Of a stretch of DNA of 64,000 nt, positions 35,076 to 46,986 are shown in pieces. The notes under the pieces are model-generated. The model was not told the origin of the DNA. It saw only the letters and a program-made list of their open reading frames with translations, and ran no database searches. The DNA lies in assembly GCA_020466095.1 (NCBI GenBank), contig CM035808.1, forward strand, positions 35,412,502 through 35,476,501. The letters are read 5' to 3'. The first letter of the stretch is position 1; the number at the start of each line of letters is the position of its first letter. Position numbers and translations under genes: made by a program. The DNA is from Chlorops oryzae (taxonomy: Eukaryota; Arthropoda; Insecta; Diptera; Chloropidae).

Positions 35076-36999
35076 TAGTATTTGAAACGGACAAAAGAAA
35101 AGCTATCTATCTGCGTCTTTAATGAATAAGAAAAATTAGAAAAAATGAAATGTCTTCGAATCTAATTTAAATGGAATATGTGGATATATGTTATGTCTTT
35201 TGTCTGTTGCAAATTTAATTGTTCAATCTTTGGTTCATTCCTTCTTACCGTAACCCGGACTTTAGTTTTGTGCCGTTGAAACTCTTGGCGATAGATCTCG
35301 TTCATAGCTTTCAAAGCGAATTTCATTGCTGTAGTTTATACAGGATGTCCCGTTAGGTAGTACATTCCTTTACAGGAGTGGGAAGGGAGTCCAAGATGAA
35401 CAAAAAATCGTATGTGAGGTGGGGGTTCCAAATGCACCCCTGAAGAGTTAAAGGGCCTTAAAGTTTTTTGGCACTAAGTCCAGGAAAACAATTCTCCCAC
35501 GCTAGTGGCTTACTGTAGAAAAAAAAATTGTAATGCGGTTTGAAAGCCAATTGTACAGGCTTTTGGGCAAAATTGAATTAACGGTCAAAACAGTTATTGT
35601 GTGAAAAATAAACGCTCAAAGTCAAAAATTCTGAAAAAATTTTCAATTATTTTGCTTTGGGAGCCATTTTGGTATGGAAAAGGTCCAATTAACACATGCT
35701 TTTTTAATTTTTTTTTTGGATAAGCTTCCAGCATAAGTATACTAGGTAGTGATAATTGGAATAACCATATGCGTTCATTAAAGTTGAACTACAAATCAAT
35801 CGATAGCGACTGAACATAAATGCTTCTTCGCATGATGTACATACTTAAGAAAAAAGGAAAAAAAATCAACGATGCTAGTACCTTTTTCCCGTAAACAGCA
35901 CTGGTATTTAACTGGTGCAAATTTACTCAACTGAATATAAAAGTAATAGAATAATTCTGGTGCATACTGCACTAGTGCTTTTCTGTATAGATGTTATAAT
36001 GATTTTCTACAGAATTTTATATGGGCAAGGGTATAGAAAAGAACTGGTGGCTTTTGCACTAGTAAAGTACTAGTACAGCACTAGTTGAAATTTCTGCAGG
36101 GTAGTGTCTTCTCACATATAGATACCTACGTTCATACAAAATCTCAATAGGAGAATGTAGCCTGCAGGAAATGTCAATAGTGAATCTATACTCTTTCTCT
36201 AATGACTGCGTCAACAGTACTACTGACCAGTTATACCCGTCGCAATGCTTTGCGTTATTGACATTTAACATTGAGTTGTCATTGCATGTCTACAGTAGAG
36301 CGAAAGACTATTGACAAACTATTGACGTCGCTGCTATTATCTAGACAAAAGGAGTACTCTTTCGCTTTATAAGGGGACACGTTGTTGGCATGGTCAATAA
36401 AGATGAACTATACCTCTTGACAGTACAATTTCTCTAATGACACCGCCTATAAATACTGTTGACGTTGGAACTAGTTCTCTTGTCTATACTGACGTCAATA
36501 TAGACATGGGGCCATATGGCGAGAGGCTTCCTGCAGGGTATTGCCAAGGGTATAGCTGGTCACTTTTACGGGTGAGACTGACACTAGTGCAGTGACTACG
36601 ATATTTGAGATACGAATATTTGAGATGGCATTTCGTGTCAAGTGGCACATTTTCGTGGACAATAAATTGGCACAAAATTTTAATCAGTTTTGTTTTTGAA
36701 GTTCTGGTTACTTTTTTTAAATTTTTTTTCGATTTTCTGAGCTTTTTTGACGTTTTGTGGCATGAAAGAAAATTTTAAGCCAAATTTTTTGATTTCGGAG
36801 TTAAAATGTGGAGGATATGGTACGAATTGTGAAAAAAATTATGCTCTCATTTTTTAAGTATAAAAAACCACTCTCAAGATTTTCAACTCAATTGATCAAG
36901 TAGTTTACTTTCCCTTTTATACTTTAGAAAAAATTTTGAATCAAGAGCCAGTCCTTGTGGAAATGAATTCGTCAAAACGAAAATGTCTGAATCAGATAT
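35076..36999. other. Intergenic; several CTGCAGGGTA element-like ends
   Basis: No gene was recognised. TGCAGGGTA-type ends occur at about 36098-36106 and 36531-36540, with a related CCTGCAGGA at 36162. Direct and inverted ACTAGTGC/GCACTAGT motifs lie at 35890-36090. They suggest one or more further MITEs with CCCTGCAG ends, but I could not pair the termini. ACAGGATGTCCCG at 35340 may be another terminus. Confidence 0.35.
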
Positions 37000-38109
37000 C
37001 CCAAGCAGCAAAATAGAGCGATTCGACCAGCAGCAAGTCGAATCGACCTATTTTGGTTGAAAATACCCTATTTCTGACCTATTTTCCGGCCTTAAATATG
37101 ACCTAACTTAAAAGTCCGTTTCGAAGGTCCAAATTACCTCTATTCTACCTATTTCATGACTTCAAAGTCGCTTCGACTTCCAAGTCGATTTTTGGTCGAA
37201 AATAGGTAAAAAATTCCCTATTGAGTGACTTAAAATTGACTTAACTTTGAATTCCAAATTAGGTAATTTTTCAAGGCAAACAGACCAATTTTTTGACTAA
37301 AATTCGACTTTAAAGTCCGTTTGACTTATAGGGCGAAATAGGGTCAAAAGTTGACTTATTTTGTTGCATGCTTCGACTTCAAAGTCGAGCGGACTTGATT
37401 TTTGGACTTCATAGTCCGTTTGACTTTAAAGTCGAAATAGGTCAAAATAGGTCGAGCTCCGCCATGTTTTTCGAATGGCAAATTGAGAATTATTCTTCTG
37501 CATATGTTTTTTCTTTAAGAAAAACAATTTTTTTCAAGCAATATTTATTTAATTTCCATCAATGAGAAAGCCCCTTAAAAATGAAGAAGTAGAAGGAACA
37601 CTTTCACGAAAAATCTCAGCGGGCATATGTTTTTGGGACTTATTAAGCGCAAAATAATTTTTAATGAAGTCCATATTTTATTTATTATTTATTTCTTAAG
37701 ACACACGAAGAAGAAAATCTCTCGTTCATTTCTGCTTTCGAGTAATACGAATGACTGAGTAAGATATTATGTATTTATATCTTTCTCTGTTACTCTCTCT
37801 CTCACTTTTTTCGTTTCCTTTTACGTTCTCTTTCGTTTTACTCATAAGTCCAATTAGGTCGAAAATTGGTCATTGCGACTTCTTTTCGACTAATATTAGG
37901 TAAACGGACTTCTTTTCGCCCTGACTTTGAAGTCGAAATGCCCTATTATGACCTATTATTACCGCCAATCGACTTCCAATCTATTCCCCACTTACGTCGA
38001 CTCGACGTCGAATCGACGTAAATTCGACCTATTTAGGTTAGGTCAAGTAAATATTCTGACCTAATATAGGTAAGAATTTACCAATTTTCGACCTATTTTG
38101 CTACTTGGG
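37000..38109. mobile_element. TIR element E3 built of degenerate palindromes
   Basis: A 1.1-kb unit with ends CCCAAGCAGCAAAATAG and, inverted, CCCAAGTAGCAAAATAGG. From 37010 to about 37450 and again from about 37850 to 38100 it consists of dozens of variants of GACTTTAAAGTCGA, GGTCGAAAATAGG and CCTATTTTCGACC in both orientations. The middle (37460-37840) is ordinary AT-rich DNA. No coding frame beyond chance. A non-autonomous DNA element with extreme sub-terminal repetition is the likely nature; no target duplication longer than AT is visible. Confidence 0.75.
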
Positions 38110-39454
38110 ATAACCATATGTGTGTATGTCAGTCTCGAAGAATTATATTAGCATCACCCACCGATTGTTTCATCATTACCATGATCAAAACATATTTTTC
38201 AAGGATATCTCAAGGACACTTCGTAACAGGAAACATAAAAATGCTTTCTACGGTGAATTTAGATAATACCTATCGAAAAGTAAACAAAGCTTTAAAATCG
38301 CTTTCAGGGGAAAATATTTGGCCTGATTATGAATTCCGACGGATCGAATCCGTTCGGATTTTCACATTTTTATGAATGAAAAAATCCTTTTTTTTTATTT
38401 GGAATAGATTTTTCGGTGGAGTTAGGAAAAATTTGGACTGTGGTTTGACTTTTCTGCAGGATTAAACAATTTTTCATTCTTGTTTGTTGTTTGTTACACA
38501 AATTCACATGAAATGACTATACGGCAAAATCATATTGATGCATATTAATCACAGGTATACCCGAGAAGTATGCAACATTTTTTTTAACTTGCCATTTTTA
38601 AAACTCTATTTTCGAGAATTTTAATTAAGATAGTAGCATACCTCAAACAACAACAAAAATTGTATTGGTTATAGCAAAATTGCCTGAACAATATTTTTGT
38701 AATATTTTCTGAGTAATTTTCTAAATATGGGCTTTTCAATGAACATTCTATCTTTATAATTTTCTTAGATATGATTTTTTTAAAGTTTTCTCTAAAAAAA
38801 AACCCTTCTTCAAGTATGTTCAAGGACTCTAGGAGATAGAGAGCCAAAACTCGGCGCAAATCAAATGTTTTGCATTGACCTAAAGAGTAAAACAGCTTAA
38901 GTTGAAATCGGCTTCTGGGGCCGAATCACTATGCTTATAGTGCTATACCCTTTGCTCAGTATATTTTGGATGTGCCCTTTTACATAACGGCAATTATTGC
39001 CGGCAATTTTTTGGTTTATAGGCGAGACGAAGCGCGGGGGTAGATTAATATTTATTTTTATATTTTAAGTTAGTATTCTTTTAGGCAGTCCAAAATTTTC
39101 AAACTTTGAACCGTGGTAGCGACCCTCAAAACTCAACTTAAAAAAAAATATAAATTATAAGTTCGTGGTTTAGGTAGTAGAACCGAATGGCGAGGTAGCC
39201 AGGCAACTTTCAAATTAAGGACCACCCTAAGGTATAATATAAGGGGCAATTCAATGAAAACTGTCCCACCTGTGACATTTATTTTTTAGGTTTTAGCTCA
39301 TTTGATTGAAGGAAAGGACGTGATTAAAAAAAAAAATTAGTTTTTGAAAGCCTTTAAAAATAGTTAGGCTTATAATCTGAGAATATCTTTTTCCATATAA
39401 TTATGATACATACTCCAATATATCAGACTTCTTTAATTAAATCACTCGATATTT
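38110..39454. other. Intergenic sequence upstream of the GNAT gene
   Basis: No credible coding frame; open frames of 85-91 codons on each strand show no domain. If the acetyltransferase gene has a 5' non-coding exon, it should lie here or further upstream, but I could not place it. Confidence 0.4.
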
Positions 39455-39591
39455 TATACCCGACACACTCCGCGGCGAGGTTATATGAGGTACCTTATGG
39501 CCTTAAAACCCTCTGGAATATTCTTTCTTAAACATGTGTCTGTGTCGGGTATTTTACTGTCAGGCTCGCTGGACTATAACACCCTTACTTG
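39455..39591 (+). mobile_element. Deletion copy of the TATACCCGACACAC element
   Basis: Retains the opening palindrome (TATACCCGACACACTCCGCG) and, after only about 60 bases, the 3' end GTGTCTGTGTCGGGTATTTT, TGTCAGGCTCGCTGGACT, ACACCCTTACTTG. Compared with 31756-32629, nearly 740 internal bases are gone. It ends 17 bases before a good splice-acceptor sequence of the GNAT gene. Confidence 0.75.
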
Positions 39592-39608
39592 TTTCTTATC
39601 CTTTTCAG
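39592..39608 (+). promoter_or_regulatory. Probable splice acceptor in the GNAT 5' UTR
   Basis: TTTCTTATCCTTTTCAG is a pyrimidine-rich tract with CAG, 20 bases before the start codon at 39629. It implies a 5' non-coding exon further upstream, beyond the mobile element that ends at 39591. Prediction from sequence only. Confidence 0.5.
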
Positions 39609-39628
39609 ATTTTTCGAAAATATTCATA

Positions 39629-40387
39629 ATGGAATACAAATTGATCACCAAAGATCGTTTCGATGAAGTTGTATCCTTTTTGCGTGAATACTATTTCACA
39701 GACACGCCACTACTCAAGGCTCTTCAGTTGTGCAAACGAGGTGAAAGTCATGTAGAGCTTGAAAGTTTTATTTACAAGGCCCTTGAAAGTATTTTAAGTA
39801 TAATGGCAGTAAATGAAAATGATGAGGTTAGCATATCTGCAGGAGTTTTGTCGAAAAAAAAAAAATGGATTTCTTTCACACTTTCATTTAAGATTGCAGG
39901 AGTACTGCTTAATGGTGTTCTTGCACGTGGCTGCGTTGATGGGTCCGAGGAGCTTCATTTGTTTTCCGATGAAAATTTGAACAAAATATGTGATTTGCTC
40001 AATACAGTAAATAGGAGAGCCAATATTTTCGATAGATTCAACGTGGATAAAGTATTTGAATATCGAATTCTATTTGTGAGAGAACGCTTACGTGGCAAAG
40101 GCATCGCCAAAGAATTGATCTCACGTGCTGAAAAACTTGCCCGGGAATGTGGTTTTACAGTAAGTATTGATCGAATTTCTAAGAATTGTTTATTTAATGC
40201 GATTCTTTCGAAGCTTATAAAAGTCGAGGCTACAAGCATGTTTTCACAGCGGGCTCTTAAGACAAATGGATTTCTAGTTTTGGAGGAACAATATTACGAT
40301 AAATGGTGCGACGAATTTGGCAAATCTATTTTCAAGGTTGAATCCCCAAATGTTAAGATACAGCTACTGTATAAAGAATTATGTTAA
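39629..40387 (+). CDS. Arylalkylamine N-acetyltransferase-like (GNAT) protein
   Basis: Predicted to transfer acetyl from acetyl-CoA to a small amine, as insect AANAT/Dat-family enzymes do for dopamine, serotonin and related amines; the substrate is unknown. Exons 39629-39826, 39893-40159 and 40214-40387 give 212 residues, a usual size for the family. Introns of 66 and 54 bases (GTTAGC...TTTAAG and GTAAGT...CGAAG) are multiples of three without stops, so a 252-codon frame also stays open. Splicing restores the family blocks EIAGVLLNG and EATSMFSQRALKTNGF. The acetyl-CoA loop R-x-x-G-x-G/A is RLRGKGIA. AATAAA lies at 40394-40399. An upstream in-frame ATG at 39485 lies inside a transposon fragment and is rejected as start. 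A recently moved or rapidly evolving paralogue is possible because it stands alone among repeats. Confidence 0.85.
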   Translation: MEYKLITKDRFDEVVSFLREYYFTDTPLLKALQLCKRGESHVELESFIYKALESILSIMAVNENDEVSISAGVLSKKKKWISFTLSFKIAGVLLNGVLARGCVDGSEELHLFSDENLNKICDLLNTVNRRANIFDRFNVDKVFEYRILFVRERLRGKGIAKELISRAEKLARECGFTVSIDRISKNCLFNAILSKLIKVEATSMFSQRALKTNGFLVLEEQYYDKWCDEFGKSIFKVESPNVKIQLLYKELC

Positions 40388-40399
40388 AGCAATAATAAA

Positions 40400-42748
40400 T
40401 TTTGTTTGCGTGGCCCAGGCCAGCGCTATGAAGAATTAAAATAAAAAAAAATACATGCCTACATTATGGAGAACTTTTCTCAGCATTTGGTATAAGACCT
40501 CACATTTAAAAACTTTGTCATAAGTACTTTCAAAAGTTTGAAAATCTCTTTCGATGTCTCCTTCGCGTCTACACATCGCACATGTACTTCAAGAGTGTTA
40601 CAACTCAAAATTTGCAATTCTTCAAAAAACGCAGTTTATCCGATGCAGTCTAGGAGCATTTGAGGTGCGAAGAGACTGACATTACTGTTTTTTGCGCTGA
40701 TTTTCAATAACAAAAACGCAACTAGTAAGTAGAGTGCGATTAGGTAGACAGGTGACCTGTGAACGCATATCTTGCATTAACAGCAATTTGACAAATTTTG
40801 ATGTGTAATCGTTATTGAAGCACATGTGCTATATTTTCTTGAATTTTTTGTTTAAAAATTAGTTCCTTACCCAACAAAATATGATATGAGTTTTCAAAAT
40901 CTATGAATAAATAGCAAAGTTACAATTTTATAAGTGAGGGAGTAAAAGAAATGCAAGCAATGAAAAGTTCATTTAGATGTTCAGGGAAAAAATTCTGTTA
41001 ACTATTGTAATTCATCCTCCTGTTTTTTCCCATAGAGCTTAGTGCTTTGCGGTTTTTATATCACAGATAATGAGAACCTTGTCATTAGTGTAGATTTTAC
41101 GTATCAAAGGGCCCAGGGACACTTCGGGCCTTCTTGTATTATAAAAATTAATTCATTTTCAATAAAATTAATTGTAATCCTAGTGTGGAGATGCAAAGGC
41201 CGTATTATCAATAACATTCTCTGTATACGGACACCATTGCCAGAAGGAGAGTAAAATTTGTCTTGTTTTTTGTTTTCAATAATGAAATTTTTTTCCATTA
41301 TTACCTGTATGTAAATTTTGTGAAGATTTTCACACAGCTTGAAACGAAATGTAATATTTTAATTTAAATTTAGTGAACGTCTTCGAAACAGACTTTTGCC
41401 TTTTTCGAGTGTCTTTCTTATTTCGGACTTGCGAAAGGGATGACATTACACATGAGCGAGTACGCCCAAAGCCACCTACAATTTCGCTTCATTCAAAATA
41501 TTCCACTCGAGGTCAATTCTACTTATTGCAAGGGTGGCCCTTGCGGCACTTGAACGAATAACTTTCTACTGACCCACTTAAACGCTAGTAGACAATGGTA
41601 AGAGTACTCACCCATAGTGAGCGTATGGCCATCGTGACCCATAGAAGATGACGCATTGGCGAAGGGGAATCGAAATATTGGAAAATGTGACGAAAGGCAA
41701 GAATCGTCAGGCTTGCCAACCTTGCCAACGTTGACAAAGCATTCAAGTCACGATTCACATTCAAAAAGATTAAAGGATTCCGCAGCCATCAAGCTTGTGT
41801 AGGTCTTCTCCCATCTTATGTGAACGCGAGCGCGGCAATAGGTAAACATATAAACATCTACATGTATATATAGATATGTATGTGCACGAATATAGTTTGA
41901 ATTTTCTAGCCTGCAATGATCGGTTCCATTCATTCCATTGTTTTCGGCGCGCCGGCATCCAATTGAGGTGAGGTGATACCGAATTCGATTGGCTAAGGTT
42001 TACAAGATGGAACAGTTGAAATCACTTGGTCCCCTTGTCTAAGCAAGTCACATACTGAAGCTTGATTTTGTATTAAAATCAGATGAAAGGGAATTTAATA
42101 TTTCCTCTCAGCTTTTCCTTTGCTTCTTTTGTACGGTTTTTATTGCAAAGCTTGGCGTATGCAATAAAAGTAATGCGTCAAAAATAGTTCCGCGTAATTT
42201 ATTCTTGACTAAACTGTTGGTTATTTTGGTTGCTTATTTGATTGTCTTTTTATGTCTTTTTTTTAACAAACACGAATGCTTAAATGGACGCAATACTTCT
42301 TCTGTTAGTATGGAAAACGGATCTTTAACTGTTGGCATGAAAAACCATTTCGATGATTCTGTAATGATGCTTACTTTGGTCATCAAACATTGCTGGAAAA
42401 ATTTATGCAGTTAAATTGCAATTATTTTCATGTAAGTGTTCTCTTACCACAACGTAAGACAACGGAACAACGCAAGGAATTAGCGGATCGGGAGATCACT
42501 GAAAACCATGCCACTATTTTAGCACCAATTCATCATTATTGACTTTTCGAACTAGGAAGCTTTAGGAAAATTACGATGAATGGATTTTTTTTAAATTAGA
42601 ACATTCCCGCTCAGACGATTTGGTTCACGAAAGTATCAAATACTTTTGCAACACGAAGAATCTTTATAATGACGTGTTTTCATGAAGAGGCATTAGAAGC
42701 CATGCGGAGTCAAAACAATCGATAGTGGTATCAGCATCGACTGTTTCA
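40400..42748. other. Intergenic, GNAT gene to PDXDC1
   Basis: No gene was supported. An open frame at 42205-42414 lacks an ATG at its start and has no domain. The stretch before 42749 contains AATCGATAG near 42719, a DRE-like half motif that may belong to the PDXDC1 promoter region. Confidence 0.4.
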
Positions 42749-42977
42749 TAGAGCTGGCAAGCTATCGACAGTCGGTCCATTAAGTGATTTTGTATATTGT
42801 ATATAAGATTTCAGCTGGAAATAGCAAAAGAGGAATTTCCGAAGGCTAATAATAAAATAAGTCAAACATTTTGTAGCTGCTGACCGAAACTCGATAGTGC
42901 GTACTAACAATCGATAGTAGAAAAAACTTTAAACTATCGATACTATTGACAGTTGCATCGATAGTTTGCCAGCTCTA
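42749..42977. mobile_element. TIR insertion carrying DRE motifs upstream of PDXDC1
   Basis: A 229-base unit with ends TAGAGCTGGCAAGCTATCGA and, inverted, TAGAGCTGGCAAACTATCGA (19 of 20 identical). No convincing 8-base duplication was found, so the hAT-like label rests on the end sequence only. Several TATCGATA-like motifs lie inside it. Its right end is 110 bases before the PDXDC1 start codon. Confidence 0.65.
42889..42964. promoter_or_regulatory. DRE (TATCGATA) cluster, probable PDXDC1 promoter
   Basis: One exact palindromic DRE, TATCGATA, sits at 42935-42942. CTCGATAG, AATCGATAG and CATCGATAG lie within 50 bases of it, and two looser sites lie upstream (about 42719 and 42762). In Drosophila, DREF bound to this motif drives broadly expressed genes, and the site is common just upstream of housekeeping start sites. 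Spacing of 120-200 bases to the ATG fits a short 5' UTR. Use as a promoter is inference. Confidence 0.6.
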
Positions 42978-43086
42978 TTTGTAACACATCAGCTAAAATC
43001 ACAATAAAACAAAAAAAAATTATTCAAATTAGTCCAGACACCGGAAAATCTAAGTTCTAACGCAACGAGGTTGAGTTTTCGAGAAT

Positions 43087-46000
43087 ATGTCTGGTGAGGA
43101 CGAATCAAAACAGGGCGTTTCAGAAATCGCAGCTTCTAGCGTAAGTAAATTCTGTGTTTTTTAAGAGCTACATTAAGTAAATAGACACATAGATATGTGG
43201 CTCTGACGTCACATGAAAATATCGGATGTTTCGTATGTGGCCCGAATTTTGAACTGTATACGTCGCGTGTACTAAATTACAAACAATTTTCAAATAGGGT
43301 ATACATATTATATACACACTCTGCTATTGTTGAAAAGCAGCTGGTATAATATACTTATTATTTGGGTCAAATTTTTTCTAAAACCACATTTGTATGTGGC
43401 TGTTTACTTATTGTGAACTATAGACTTAAGAACAATAAAAACCTTTTTATTGTTTGTGTAAAACATATAACTTTAATATTTTTATATGAACAAAGCATAT
43501 TTCTAACAAATTGGAATGATTGTCACACCCATTAAAATAAATTATGACTTGATGACTGCCAATTGAGATATTTTTGAAAAAGATTTTATCGAAAAAATAC
43601 CACTTAATGTAAGTAAAATTGAGAGTGGTCCGTGGTCTGCAGTACATTTAAACTGATAGTAGCTTCCGTTAATCACGAAGGACCATCAGTTTTATTCGCT
43701 AACAGTAACTTGGTCCGATGTCTGGCGAGAGTTCCAAAAAATTAGTGTTCCTCAGTTTTGCTACCGGAGTTCTTTAGTTAATCATTAAAATGGAAATCGT
43801 ACTTATTTTAATTTTGATTTCGAAAATTTGGATTTTATGAATTTAAAATTCCTTTCTTTATTTCCACAAAAGATTCGTTCCGGACTCGCTGAATTAGAGC
43901 TAAAGACATCCCAAGTGCTTCAACGGTTGGAGAATGTAAAATCACAACCAGCACCAGAAAACAATGAAACCGAGAATGGCACTACAATTGCAGCGAATGG
44001 CGACAATGGAGCAACAGCACAAGGAAGTGCAAACGCAACGTCTGGAGTAACGACTCCACGTTCAGTATTACTCCAGAGCGATAGAAAAGCACCGGCGGAG
44101 ATATTAAAATCCTTGGAATGTCTCGTCTCTTATTCAGACTCGGAGGAAGAGGCCGAATTTCCATTACCAGCCTTGGATGACGTTTCACACTTAGCTTTAA
44201 TATCGCACAGTATTGTCGCTTATCTATCACACCTAGATAGGCAGCATTTGTTGCGGGTTACAGATAGTATTGCTGGTGATACAACAAGATGGTTGGGCAC
44301 ACTATTTCGTTTTATTGACAACACCGCTAGCAGCTTTCATACAGATAACGCTGATGCAATATTACGTGCTGTACGACTCGCAATTGTTACTCGATGTCCT
44401 GGCTATCTTGAAGGTGGTATACCAGCGCTCGCACAACCGTGTTTCTATATTTCGGAAAATACGACACCATCCCGACTGCAGTATGCTTGCCGACAATTGG
44501 GAATTGCTTTGAATGCTATACGACTGATACCATCAAATAGTACGTTTGGGACGATGGATTTGTCCTTCCTGCAGAAGCAGATTCAACTGGATTTAGCTGC
44601 AAATCGAACGCCTTTGCTGGTTGTTGCCGACATTGGTGCCTCGTCTTTTGGATATGTCGATAATTTGCTACGAATGCGAGATATTTGCAAAGCGCACAAC
44701 ATGTGGCTGCATGCAACGGGTCATGGCTTGGCCGCCCTCGCTTGCTCGCAGGATTCTGGTTCGGTTAGTAAATTATATGGTGTAGAAGAATACCCATTTT
44801 TTTATCTAAAATAAAACTTCTCATTTTATTTATACATCAGATTAGTACCATTGTTGACTCGATAGTGCTCAATTTAGGAAGCTGGTTAGGAGTTCCAAGC
44901 TTACCAATAGTGGTATGTAGCTTCCACAAATATTTCAAAACTCAATATATATTGAACATTTTCTACAAATGCCATTTTCAGCTCCTTCATCGACAATTGC
45001 AAAATGCTGCTCTAATGGCCTTTGAGTCTGACCCCATTCTGTCACGTCGACTAAATGCGTTGTCACTTTGGACGAGTCTACAAGCTTTGGGTCGCGAAGC
45101 GATTTCAGAACGTATACATGTTGCTTTCCAAACATGCAGTATTCTCTTCGAAATCGCATCTAAGTGCGAAGGCACTTGCGTTTTGGTAAGTTCAACAAGA
45201 GGGTCACAAACTCGATTTCGCTTTTAATGTAAAAATAAAGATATCAAAGATATCACATGGAGACATGCATTGAAATTTCTTACCTTCTAATGTGCTGATA
45301 AGACAGTAAGACTTTTTATTGCAGCACATAAAGATTTAATCATTTATAAAGAACTTTCTAAGAATTTCTAAAAATTCAACCTCGGTTTACAGAGTCGCGC
45401 TCCAGGTGCACAATCAGGGAACATTCTAGCTGATGTCATAAATAAACCATTAGATGCTAACGTAAGTGATTCCATTGATCTACCCAATTGTTTGATAAAT
45501 GAAAAATTCAATTTTATAGTTGCTTTTCGATACGGCCAATCCTGTTGTCGTTTTCCAATTTGATGGTAATACAACAATTCCAACTACAACAAAACCTGAA
45601 AGCAATAATCCTTCCATTGCCTGCAAGCCATTAGAGAAAGCATCGAACTCTTCGTATTTTGATCGTTTGAATTCCTGGTTAGGACAAATACTACAGCGCG
45701 ATTGCCCGAATGTAAGTCAAATAACCCAGAGAATCAGCAAGCTCTTATTAATTTCAAAGACATTCATAGTCTATTCTATCTTAAGAGCAAAAATTCCGCA
45801 GATCATTCTACAAATGCGTTTTCTCCTTCATTCCTTTTGCTCTCTCAAATATTCGATTTTTCAGCTGGATTTAGACATTATTGAGCACACAACCCATGGT
45901 ACATGTATTCGTTATTGTCCCTTCGAATTGAGTTTAGGTGAACAACCTCCCACAGCGGAGAATCTGGAAAACTTCGCGCAAGCCCTAGAGTCACATGTGG

Positions 46001-46986
46001 ACATTTTACGCGCAACGATCAAGCACAAAGCAACATTTATGCAATTGGTAGAGAAGAGCAGCGTTCTGCGATTAGTTAATTTACCGGAATGGGCTGGAAT
46101 GGGTGGTGTGCGTTTTGTACCCGAAGGCTGGGAGACAATACTTACTGATCAAGCAAAATCAGAGCTCAATAAATTAAATATCGATCTTGTCGAAGCGCTC
46201 AAATCCACGGACAATGCATTTTCTCTCGGCGAAGGTTCCGACGGTTTGATTTATGTCCGTTTCGGAATGGTGACACACGAAACCGATGTGGAAGAACTTC
46301 TTGATTTGGTGGTCTCAGTTGGTAAGAGTGTGCAGGAAAATTCACGGGTGCTCGATACAATGTCGGAAATCGTAAAAAAAGTAAGATGAACAGCAATCGA
46401 ATAACCTGGATTTCGAACTAAAATTTACTTTTTTTCTTTTACTTAGGGCATTGAGGCTGCGACAGCTGATTTGCAGCGTGAAACTGAAGAGAAACTATGG
46501 CAAGAAGGCATACTACGTCATGTTCCAGTTGTGGGTCGTGTTTTTAATTGGTGGTCACCACCTCCAAAAGAAACTGGCATCAAGGGACGTAGTTTAAATT
46601 TGACACAGGGCGTTGTGGAGAGCACAGAAAATATTTACAAGTACTTGGAATTAATTTTTTAAAATTTATTATTGCATTATTATAAATTTTGGTATTCCTT
46701 TAGATACCACATGCAATTACCTGGTTCTCATACGGGTGGCCAATCTGCAAATAAAAATATGGTGCCAATGGTACAAACGCCAGTTATCTCAAACAGTCCG
46801 ACAACGCCGCCAGTATTTCCCAACAATGGCGAACCCATAGATAATTCTAAAATTGAAAATGGCAAAGTCATAGAAAGCAATGCCGTAGCTGAAGCAGGTC
46901 ATGCTCGTACAACAAGCCAAAGCAGTGGAACGTCGTCTTCGGTACCAGAACTGGTAACGGCAAATAACACGATAAACCAGCATTGA
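43087..46986 (+). CDS. CG1486: PDXDC1-like pyridoxal-dependent decarboxylase-domain protein
   Basis: Orthologue of vertebrate PDXDC1, a conserved protein with a group-II PLP-dependent decarboxylase fold whose reaction is not firmly known. Nine exons: 43087-43140, 43873-44763, 44841-44912, 44982-45185, 45393-45461, 45520-45711, 45865-46380, 46447-46640, 46704-46986. They total 2475 bases, 824 residues and a TGA stop, near the human length. All introns are GT-AG and only the last has a phase other than 0. The decarboxylase-like region spans about residues 100-430 (LARGE block HNMWLHATGHGLAALACSQDS near 295-315). A conserved C-terminal half follows (GMGGVRFVPEGWE, FSLGEGSDGLIYVRFGM), then a low-complexity T/N/S-rich tail. 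The start is MSGEDESKQG, in context AATATG. AATAAA at 47079. The gene name is by family resemblance. Confidence 0.9.

Noticed and set aside
36098..36540. MITE bounded by CTGCAGGGTA at both ends
   Set aside because: The ends are in the same orientation and not inverted, and no matching partner or target duplication could be found.
39485..39628. In-frame upstream ATG extending the GNAT frame to 300 codons
   Set aside because: The extra codons lie in a mobile-element fragment and a polypyrimidine tract with CAG acceptor; the family N-terminus starts at 39629.
42205..42414. Possible small secreted peptide (hydrophobic start)
   Set aside because: The frame has no ATG at its hydrophobic start and no upstream splice acceptor that I could support.
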